Source: JAQVCM01 sp040403095
GTDB lineage: Bacteria; Bacteroidota; Bacteroidia; Flavobacteriales_D; Crocinitomicaceae
Assembly (NCBI GenBank): GCA_040403095.1
Contig: JBBALI010000003.1
Span: 99,937 to 163,936 of the forward strand
Direction of reading: 5' to 3'
DNA: 64,000 nt
The notes beneath the pieces are model-generated. The model was not told where the DNA came from, did no database searches, and saw only the letters and a program-made list of their open reading frames with translations. The translations under genes and the position numbers were made by a program. How positions within the stretch are numbered: the first letter of the stretch is position 1; each line of letters begins with the position of its first letter. This document shows, piece after piece, positions 58,054 to 64,000 of the stretch.

Positions 58054-60549
58054 CTAGAAATTCCATTTCATATTTCTATCATCTAAAACTGCGAATGAAA
58101 TTTTCCAAGTAGCAGTAGGTTTTATGCGGTTTCCATCAGAAATGACACCATAAATTCCGATTCTTAATCTGCGTCTTGAAAACTTAAAATTCCTCTCCAA
58201 GCCTGCTAAAACTTCGTAGTGTTGGTATTTGTATTCAGTTACATACAACGCGCCTGCTCCAAAAACTAATCCAACACCAGTTTTTTTCATAAATGGAATC
58301 TTATTTAAAATGGCACCATTGTCGTGGTGGATAAAATGTCCTTCAAAAATTCTGCGTTTGGTTGGTAAAAGTGTATCCAAGCCTTGGAACGAATACAGTG
58401 GATTTGAAAACCAAAATGGATCGCTTCGACGATTGAATTTCATATCCGCATCCCTCAATTGCTTTGAATTGAGGAAAGTTCCTGTTTTTATATGGTAGTT
58501 TGACGTTCCTAAAGTACCAATTTTGAATGTTTGCATAATTCCAAACAATAAATAATCGTGGTTGATATCACTGCCAAAAATCTTTGGAATTCCCTTTTGG
58601 TAATAGGTGTAAAAAGTTGGCCAACGCGAACCCAAAACAACTTTTCGATACGGTTCGCGCATGTATTTTTGATTGGGAATGTAACTGATCGTAATTTCAG
58701 CCAATGCAGCTTGATAGGATGCAAAAGAAGTAGGATCGTCATTCTTTAATGCATTGTCTAAAACAGTATTGAATCTGTATCGATTGGTATCTAAACTCCT
58801 TCTTTCAGTAAAACTAACTTCTGGATTAACATAAAATCCATTGAAAATTTCATATTCTCCAAAGACTTTCATGGACGTTGTTTCGATGAAATTGGAACGC
58901 TTGAAAATTTGAGAAATCGCATCGTAACTTCTGATTGCATCAAAATCATGTGAAGCACCAAAACCGATGGTACCGAGATGAAAAGGATCGTAACGATATC
59001 GCCACCAAGTTCGCCCTTTAATGTCTTCATTTCTAAAGCCGTAAGACAATTCAGTGTACATGTCAATGGCGCGTTGGTCTTTCCATTTTTTGAAATAGCT
59101 GAAACCGGGTGCAACGCGCGAGCCTGCAATATAGACTGGTCTAGAAGATGCTGCAACGGAGTTGATCGTCCATTGTGTTTGTTTTTCTCTATTTCGATGA
59201 TCAACGCCAAACCAAACGACTTTCCAAAAAGTGACTTTATTGAAAACAGCATCAATTGAATCTAAGTATTCTTTTCGGTTCAATCTGTCACGCAAGCTGT
59301 CTTTCAAAATGATAAAATCTTGTTCTTCCTGCGTCAAAGTTGTTGTTCTCGCATTGGCCCAAAAACTTGTGTCTTTTTCATACGCTTCTTGCGCTGTGAT
59401 TGCTACTTCATTGCCGAAAAATTTATTCGAAAACTGTGGGTTGAAAACATAATTGCTGTAGGTAGCTTCTGTTTTACAAGCTGAAATTTCATCTTTGAAT
59501 TTTGTTCCGTAGGTTAACACTTGATTGGTCAACACACACATGGAATCACCTGGATGACTGAAAGTTTGCTCAATTTTGAAGTAATCGTATTTCAATAAAT
59601 TCCCTTTTTCCATCGATAATTCAAGCTTTTGAATTAACCAAAGTGAATCAATCACATAAATGTAACCAGACAAAGTGGTGGTTGCTGTGCTTCGAGGAAT
59701 GATTTTGATTTTATGAATTTTCTGACCGTTTTCTTCGTATTGAGATTCTAATTTGTATTTGTAAGATAAAATCCCTGGACCAGAAATAGGGGAGCTTACA
59801 GGAGATTGATGTAAGTCATTCAAATGCAACAAATTTTCAAAAAAATTGAAATTTGATTTCACTGTGGTGGTATAATACAATTGTTTGTCATTTCCACGAA
59901 GGGTATATGCATTTCTAATTTCTTTGACTTTACTGGGCGGCGCAAAATTTCTTTGAATTTGAACCTCCAACAAATTCATGTTATTTGATTCAGCAATTAT
60001 TTTACGCTTTTCGACTTCGAAAGGATCCTCTATTTCTTTTCCATTGGTGTTTTCATCCTCGTTCTTTTTTCCTTTTTCTTTTCCTGTTCTGGTGATTTTT
60101 TCAGTTGCTTTGATGTAAACATCCACAGTATGTGGAACATTCCAAGGATTGATTTTGTCACGCTTATCAACCACTTTCAACATGATTTCTCTTCCAGGAT
60201 TGGTCTTTTTTGTGGTGACTTCAAAACCTTCTAATTCTTGGACTTTGAGCGGAAAAAGTTGGATGTCTCTTTTCGAGTCTGCGGGATTAATTACAACGTA
60301 AGATTCTCTGTCTTCATATCCTGTTGCTGAAAAAACCAAAAAATATTCGCCTTCAAATAAACGCATTTCGTAATAGCCATTCACATCGGCTTGTGTTCTT
60401 AAATCAGCACTTGTTTTTACGTAAACCTTCGCAAAAGGAATTGGATTCTTTTTTTCATCTAAAATTGTTCCTGAAAGCAATCTTTGAGAAAAGCCATTGG
60501 AAATCAATACCAAGAATGTGATTGAAAGAAAGAATTTATGTAGCTTCAT
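58054..60549 (-). CDS. DUF5686 family outer membrane protein, second paralogue
   Basis: This 831-residue protein has a signal peptide (FLVLISNGFS). A carboxypeptidase-like domain follows (about 25-100; PIPFAKVYVKTSADLRTQADVNGYYEMRLFEGEYFLVFSATGYED), then the DUF5686 start (GREIMLKVVDKRDKINPW). A charged insert occurs near 145-175 (KEKGKKNEDENTNGKEIEDPFEVEKRK), which the 48635 paralogue lacks. The barrel-like second half ends WKISFAVLDDRNMKWNF. The family occurs singly or in small sets in Bacteroidota; localisation to the outer membrane is inferred from the aromatic C-terminus. Confidence 0.87.
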   Translation of the reverse strand: MKLHKFFLSITFLVLISNGFSQRLLSGTILDEKKNPIPFAKVYVKTSADLRTQADVNGYYEMRLFEGEYFLVFSATGYEDRESYVVINPADSKRDIQLFPLKVQELEGFEVTTKKTNPGREIMLKVVDKRDKINPWNVPHTVDVYIKATEKITRTGKEKGKKNEDENTNGKEIEDPFEVEKRKIIAESNNMNLLEVQIQRNFAPPSKVKEIRNAYTLRGNDKQLYYTTTVKSNFNFFENLLHLNDLHQSPVSSPISGPGILSYKYKLESQYEENGQKIHKIKIIPRSTATTTLSGYIYVIDSLWLIQKLELSMEKGNLLKYDYFKIEQTFSHPGDSMCVLTNQVLTYGTKFKDEISACKTEATYSNYVFNPQFSNKFFGNEVAITAQEAYEKDTSFWANARTTTLTQEEQDFIILKDSLRDRLNRKEYLDSIDAVFNKVTFWKVVWFGVDHRNREKQTQWTINSVAASSRPVYIAGSRVAPGFSYFKKWKDQRAIDMYTELSYGFRNEDIKGRTWWRYRYDPFHLGTIGFGASHDFDAIRSYDAISQIFKRSNFIETTSMKVFGEYEIFNGFYVNPEVSFTERRSLDTNRYRFNTVLDNALKNDDPTSFASYQAALAEITISYIPNQKYMREPYRKVVLGSRWPTFYTYYQKGIPKIFGSDINHDYLLFGIMQTFKIGTLGTSNYHIKTGTFLNSKQLRDADMKFNRRSDPFWFSNPLYSFQGLDTLLPTKRRIFEGHFIHHDNGAILNKIPFMKKTGVGLVFGAGALYVTEYKYQHYEVLAGLERNFKFSRRRLRIGIYGVISDGNRIKPTATWKISFAVLDDRNMKWNF

Positions 60550-60695
60550 AAGTTGTTAATACTCGAAAACCAATTTAGAACAGATTTTAAGAAATAAAGT
60601 TTACCAAAAATATGGATTAAGTGCAATTTTAGTTCAAGAATATGTTCAATGTTGAATTCATCTTAAGAAAGTGCTAAAATGCTGATAAATGGAAA

Positions 60696-60929
60696 TTACG
60701 CTTTATTTTCATTTTGTCTATTTTGCTCTTGTAAAAAAAGCAAATGTCTTTCCATGCGTTTCAACATCCATTTTTTAACGAAAAACATGAGCAAAGAAAT
60801 TGCACCAAAAAGGTAAAAATGATACCATCGTTCAAACCCTGATTTCAAGCCCATTACAGTAACTCCAACAAAAATAAAAATGGCCATTACAAGCCAAAAA
60901 TAGAGCATTACTTTATTATAAATTCCCAT
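60696..60929 (-). CDS. small hypothetical membrane protein
   Basis: This 77-residue protein has two transmembrane helices (VMLYFWLVMAIFIFVGVTVMG and HFYLFGAISLLMFFV) and a basic/glutamine-rich C-terminal tail (RMERHLLFLQEQNRQNENKA). I know no family. It lies in the coaX-OMP-lptC strand order, 90 bp after lptC, and may be part of the same unit. Short but with coherent topology. Confidence 0.65.
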   Translation of the reverse strand: MGIYNKVMLYFWLVMAIFIFVGVTVMGLKSGFERWYHFYLFGAISLLMFFVKKWMLKRMERHLLFLQEQNRQNENKA

Positions 60930-61019
60930 GATTACTTTCTTTTGAAATACAAAGTTAAAAACAAGTTTTAATTGAGGGTAAATTTATGTGGGATTCAACC
61001 GATTATTAAGAAACTTCTG

Positions 61020-61583
61020 CTACAAATTGTTTTTCATTTTCATTTGTCCTCGCGGCTGAAGAAATTCGTAGGATGAAAAATCTTGTTTTGTTCTGATTCC
61101 TTGACCAAAAAGAATTGCTTCGGGTGTTTTCACCACCACTGGTTTTTCTGAATAAATCGATGAATCTCTTTGGTTCCAGAATAATTCTTCTGTTTCTAAT
61201 CTTTGTTTTTTACCAAAGTTGTAAAGCTGAACTGAATCGCGCACAAACATGGTTCCTCGTTCTTGTTGAATTTCGCCATACAGTGCGGTCAAGACTGAAA
61301 CAATTTCTCCATTTTCAGAGAAAAAATTGATTTTTACGCCGTCTTTCAACTTAATAACAGGTTCTGGTTTGGAGTACGTTTCAGCTAATTTGGCGAAGAT
61401 TTGCACCCGAGCATAACCGCTGTCAGTGTAAAAAACTTCCAAATTTGTCGTTCTTTCATCAGGGTCAGTAGCCTTAAAAGTAACTTTTCTGATTGAATCC
61501 AAATCATTGACACAAGCGGTCATCAAAGTGCAAAAGCAAGTCAAAAGGAATAAATGGAAGATTTTTGTTCTACTAAAAACCAT
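61020..61583 (-). CDS. lptC: LPS export ABC transporter periplasmic protein LptC
   Basis: This 187-residue LptC-family protein has a lipoprotein-type signal (CFCTLMTAC, Cys24), as is common in Bacteroidota, instead of the single membrane anchor of E. coli LptC. The beta-jellyroll core is visible in SGYARVQIFAKLAETYSKPEPVIKLKDGVKINFFSENGEIVSVLTALYGEI and in QRLETEELFWNQRDSSIYSEKPVVVKTPEAILFGQGI. It links the inner-membrane LptBFG to LptA in lipopolysaccharide export. coaX and an outer-membrane protein gene precede it, a common Bacteroidota arrangement. Confidence 0.88.
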   Translation of the reverse strand: MVFSRTKIFHLFLLTCFCTLMTACVNDLDSIRKVTFKATDPDERTTNLEVFYTDSGYARVQIFAKLAETYSKPEPVIKLKDGVKINFFSENGEIVSVLTALYGEIQQERGTMFVRDSVQLYNFGKKQRLETEELFWNQRDSSIYSEKPVVVKTPEAILFGQGIRTKQDFSSYEFLQPRGQMKMKNNL

Positions 61584-61605
61584 TTGACTTTACAATTGAA
61601 AGAAA

Positions 61606-62961
61606 TTAATCGATTTTGAATTTTCTAAACCAACGGTCATTTACTCCTGGAGAAATTGTCACTCCGAAATTGATTCCCATGTATCGTTCATTCATTGAGC
61701 CTGATTCTCCATTTCCTTGTTTTCCAAAAACGAAACCAAAATTGAGTGAAGAAGAAGATCTTTGTGTTGCAAATGGAAGTCCAATTCCTGCTGTAAACGC
61801 ATTGTTCGTTTGTTGTTTGTTTTGAGTAACAATAGGCAAAGTTGCATATTGAAATCCTGCGCGGTATCTGATTCTGTTTAAATAACCTACCGTTTTATCT
61901 TTGTAATCGTTGTGCGGTGTAAATTGACCACCAAAAGCAAAAGCAGTTGTATTTGAAAAGCTTCCTGATGTTGTCACTCCATTGAAAGTCGAGTTATAAT
62001 TAGACCAAGCAGCTGTTTTAAATTCTGCATTTAAAGTCAATTGATATATTTTCTTCGATTTTTGTATATTTTTCGGTCTCATCACATACGTAGCGCCCAA
62101 ACCAATCATCGATGGCATACCGATATTTCCTTTTTCAATGGCTATAGTGTCTTGGTAAACGTATTTATTGAAATTATTTACATCGACAGAATAAGCTAAA
62201 AATTGACTTCTGCTCGCTGTTAATTTTTGCGAAGGAGTAAAAGTCGCTGCTATGATCAAGGATTTTTCTTTGCTGATTTTCCACTGATAATTAAGTCCAA
62301 AATCAGCATTGAAGGATTTTAAAGTATATGTTTTATTTTCAACACCTCCAGGAATTGCATCTGTGGAAGCATATTCAGCATTGATGTACGAAATTCTTTC
62401 GTTTAAAGTTGTTCCAAAAATGTAACCCAAATTGGTTCCAATTCCCAACTTGTGGCCTTTGTATTCAAATAAATTGGCAGCAAATCCAACAAAAACATGG
62501 TGAGTACCACCAGAGCCACGATAAACATATTTCAGTTCTTGTTGGGAGTTGATGGTTTGAAGATCATAAAAGTCGTATCCAGTTCTTGAAAATGGTTTCA
62601 ATCCAAAAGCCAAACCTAATTTTTTAGCAAAAGGAATCGCGATGGCGAACTGTTCAATACCGATATATTTAGAGTTAGAGATTGCATCGCCCGATTTGAA
62701 TTCAGAAAATCTTGAAGAGATTCCAGTTGAAAAAAGCGGTTGACCATGCGCCAATGAAGCGTAAGAAGAGGGATTGTTGACATTTAGAATTGTGGAATCT
62801 AAATTTGAAACTGAAGTGTTGCCCATTCCACTAAAAATGGCATTGTCCAGACCTCCAAATTCTCCAATTCCGTATGAACTGAAGGGTGAATTTGAAAACT
62901 TTTGAGCGTTTGTCAAAAGTGTAAAACCAATAAAAATAAACGTCAATAGTTTAATGTACAT
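61606..62961 (-). CDS. outer membrane beta-barrel protein (FadL/OmpP1-like)
   Basis: This 451-residue protein has a signal peptide (IFIGFTLLTNA). The opening SPFSSYGIGEFGGLDNAIFSGMGNTSVS, with its aromatic and Gly-rich pattern, resembles the N-terminal region of OmpP1/FadL/PorV-type porins, and a series of amphipathic strands follows to INFGVTISPGVNDRWFRKFKID. Alternating hydrophobic residues and Tyr/Phe at strand ends support a barrel. Role (transport or T9SS) is not decided by the sequence. Its start overlaps the coaX stop by 11 bases; lptC follows after 22 bases. Confidence 0.78.
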   Translation of the reverse strand: MYIKLLTFIFIGFTLLTNAQKFSNSPFSSYGIGEFGGLDNAIFSGMGNTSVSNLDSTILNVNNPSSYASLAHGQPLFSTGISSRFSEFKSGDAISNSKYIGIEQFAIAIPFAKKLGLAFGLKPFSRTGYDFYDLQTINSQQELKYVYRGSGGTHHVFVGFAANLFEYKGHKLGIGTNLGYIFGTTLNERISYINAEYASTDAIPGGVENKTYTLKSFNADFGLNYQWKISKEKSLIIAATFTPSQKLTASRSQFLAYSVDVNNFNKYVYQDTIAIEKGNIGMPSMIGLGATYVMRPKNIQKSKKIYQLTLNAEFKTAAWSNYNSTFNGVTTSGSFSNTTAFAFGGQFTPHNDYKDKTVGYLNRIRYRAGFQYATLPIVTQNKQQTNNAFTAGIGLPFATQRSSSSLNFGFVFGKQGNGESGSMNERYMGINFGVTISPGVNDRWFRKFKID

Positions 62962-63682
62962 GTGCTTGAATTGTAATGAATAAACCCGTGAGGGTCAAAT
63001 TTTCGTCCACAAAGATGTTGTTTTTTGATGCGAAATCAAAATACTGAGCATCTCCGCCGGTAATAAAAATTGTTAAACCGTCATATTTAGCTTGATAATC
63101 TTGAATAAAAGCACTGATTTCTGCTTCCACGCCGAGCATCACGCCAGTATGCATACAATCAACGGTGGATTTTCCAATTAATTTTGGTTGGTCTAAATTA
63201 TTTACCAATGGAAGTCCAGCTGTGAATTGATTCATCGCTTTGTAGCGCATCTGGATTCCCGGAGAAATTGAGCCACCTTGATAAACGCCGTTTTCGCTCA
63301 CGAAATCAAATTTGATACATGTTCCGATATCTACCACCAGTGCATTTCCCTTGGCTTTGGTAAAGGCTGCAATGGCATTCGCCAATCTATCAGCGCCCAA
63401 TGTTTCTGGCGTTTCGTAATTCAATCGGATTGGATAATCAGGCAAAGTTTTAAATAATTTTGCGCCTTGCATTAATTGTAGCATCCATTTAGTTTCTTTT
63501 TGCGAACGAACCGAAGATAAAATGGCTTCATGAAAACGGTTATCAATCAAAAACGATTTCAATTGTGTGAGTTCGTCACTTGAAAAAAGGTGAATTTCGG
63601 CTAATTTATCGTTGTTGTAAACAGCGACTTTGATGCGTGTATTCCCCGCATCAACAACCAAATACCTTTTGTTTTTTACCAT
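62951..63682 (-). CDS. coaX: type III pantothenate kinase
   Basis: This 243-residue ASKHA-fold enzyme phosphorylates pantothenate, the first step of coenzyme A synthesis. The first phosphate loop is LVVDAGNTRIK (8-18), GADR (96-99) is the family hallmark, and the second phosphate loop is VVDIGTCIKFDFV (117-129). The later ITGGDAQYF region carries the adenosine side. The ATG at 63682 is chosen; the longer frame reaches into the promoter. The -7 box TATCTTTG ends six bases upstream, so the leader is very short or absent. Confidence 0.93.
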   Translation of the reverse strand: MVKNKRYLVVDAGNTRIKVAVYNNDKLAEIHLFSSDELTQLKSFLIDNRFHEAILSSVRSQKETKWMLQLMQGAKLFKTLPDYPIRLNYETPETLGADRLANAIAAFTKAKGNALVVDIGTCIKFDFVSENGVYQGGSISPGIQMRYKAMNQFTAGLPLVNNLDQPKLIGKSTVDCMHTGVMLGVEAEISAFIQDYQAKYDGLTIFITGGDAQYFDFASKNNIFVDENLTLTGLFITIQAHVH

Positions 63683-63688
63683 TGCTTG

Positions 63689-63696
63689 CAAAGATA
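63689..63696 (-). promoter_or_regulatory. -7 promoter element of coaX
   Basis: Minus-strand TATCTTTG followed by C matches TAnnTTTG and ends six bases before the ATG at 63682, which implies a leaderless or nearly leaderless transcript. Confidence 0.6.
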
Positions 63697-63752
63697 CAAG
63701 TAAAAAAATGAAAAAAAATCTATTTTTAAAACTCCATATTAAATAAAGTTGT

Positions 63753-63760
63753 TATATTTG
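63753..63760 (+). promoter_or_regulatory. -7 promoter element of tRNA-Phe
   Basis: TATATTTG followed by C, 16 bp before the first base of the tRNA. Exact TAnnTTTG match. Confidence 0.55.
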
Positions 63761-63776
63761 CACCCACAATTAAGGC

Positions 63777-63849
63777 GGGAATGTAGCTCAGTCGGTAGAG
63801 CAAAGGACTGAAAATCCTTGTGTCGTGGGTTCGATTCCCTCCGTTCCCA
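63777..63849 (+). tRNA. tRNA-Phe (GAA)
   Basis: A 73-nt cloverleaf: acceptor arms GGGAATG (63777-63783) and CGTTCCC (63842-63848), discriminator A. D arm GCTC...GAGC; anticodon stem AAGGA/TCCTT with loop CTGAAAA and anticodon GAA at 63810-63812. T arm GTGGG-TTCGATT-CCCTC. CCA is not encoded. A Bacteroidota-type promoter precedes it and a terminator follows at once. Confidence 0.96.
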
Positions 63850-63851
63850 CA

Positions 63852-63886
63852 AAAAACCGTTTGATTTTATCAAGCGGTTTTTTTTG
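63852..63886 (+). terminator. terminator of the tRNA-Phe gene
   Basis: ACCGTTTGAT (63856-63865) pairs with ATCAAGCGGT (63869-63878), with a TTT loop and eight following T residues. Confidence 0.9.
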
Positions 63887-63952
63887 TTTTGTATTTTTTT
63901 TGGATTTTTGAATATTGATTATTGTAAAACAAAATATTAATATTATAGGATC

Positions 63953-64000
63953 ATGTCAAAATTCTGTGGACTTTACAGAAAATCAAGCATAAATTTGGGT
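63953..64000 (+). CDS. possible start of an unknown gene (cut by the window edge)
   Basis: An ATG at 63953 opens 16 codons that stay open to the last base (MSKFCGLYRKSSINLG). An AGGA four bases before could be a weak ribosome-binding site. Too short to judge. Confidence 0.25.
   Translation, partial: MSKFCGLYRKSSINLG

Noticed and set aside
1..64000. Transposases, integrases, phage genes or defence systems
   Set aside because: I looked for recombinase, toxin-antitoxin, restriction, Cas and phage structural motifs among all plausible proteins and found none.

Overview
The window is AT-rich chromosomal DNA from a member of the Bacteroidota, most likely order Flavobacteriales (a Crocinitomicaceae/Fluviicola-like relative is my guess, not shown). 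Signs of this are several secreted proteins ending in type IX secretion (T9SS) sorting domains, a TonB-dependent receptor paired with a DUF4249 lipoprotein, two DUF5686 proteins, many lipoproteins, and promoters of the Bacteroidota type (TTG, about 20 nt, TAnnTTTG), often with C as the next base. About 60 protein genes and one tRNA are recognisable. I see no phage, insertion sequence, CRISPR array or defence locus. Layout: 0-5.4 kb holds the end of an unknown gene, a lipoprotein, and a TetR-controlled tripartite efflux operon (TetR, TolC, HlyD, DHA2-type MFS) with an 18-bp palindromic operator just after its promoter. 5.4-12.6 kb holds a YiiX-like lipoprotein, a DUF3109 protein, a large T9SS protein, an M20 dipeptidase and small unknowns. 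12.7-15.2 kb is a membrane protein / winged-helix regulator / DUF4173 cluster with the same operator before both transcription units. 15.2-21.4 kb carries a gamma-carbonic-anhydrase, a DUF2306-like protein, an ABC transporter, a tiny lipoprotein and the methionine-salvage genes mtnD and mtnB. Three copies of an unexplained three-hairpin intergenic element lie among these genes. 21.4-36.4 kb (all minus strand) holds two further T9SS proteins, pyrF, a DUF4249/TonB receptor pair, purM-prfA, a PorE-like OmpA protein and an RluD-type pseudouridine synthase. 36.7-40.7 kb is the sufABCD iron-sulfur operon, with a perfect 44-bp palindrome across the sufB stop codon. 40.9-47.6 kb holds a PAP2 phosphatase, a TlyA-like methyltransferase and a five-gene nucleotide-sugar operon. 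47.7-56 kb holds a lipoprotein, a DUF5686 protein, a membrane-anchored AraC regulator and three secreted proteins; this stretch is framed by a 66-bp duplication of the DUF5686 gene's 3' end. 56.1-64 kb holds mtnC, a second DUF5686 protein, lptC, an outer-membrane protein, coaX and tRNA-Phe. How the genes work together: mtnB, mtnC and mtnD supply consecutive steps of methionine salvage but lie 35 kb apart. SufABCD form the scaffold/carrier part of iron-sulfur assembly; the desulfurase is not in the window. The nucleotide-sugar genes combine a UDP-glucuronate/UDP-xylose pair with a WbpB/D/E-like trio and probably feed surface polysaccharide synthesis. The PorE-like protein and the T9SS cargo belong to the same secretion system. 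The least explained features are the three-hairpin repeat family (15.3-21.3 kb), whose arms change sequence between copies while keeping base pairing, the sufB/sufC palindrome, and the duplicated 3' end around 51-56 kb.
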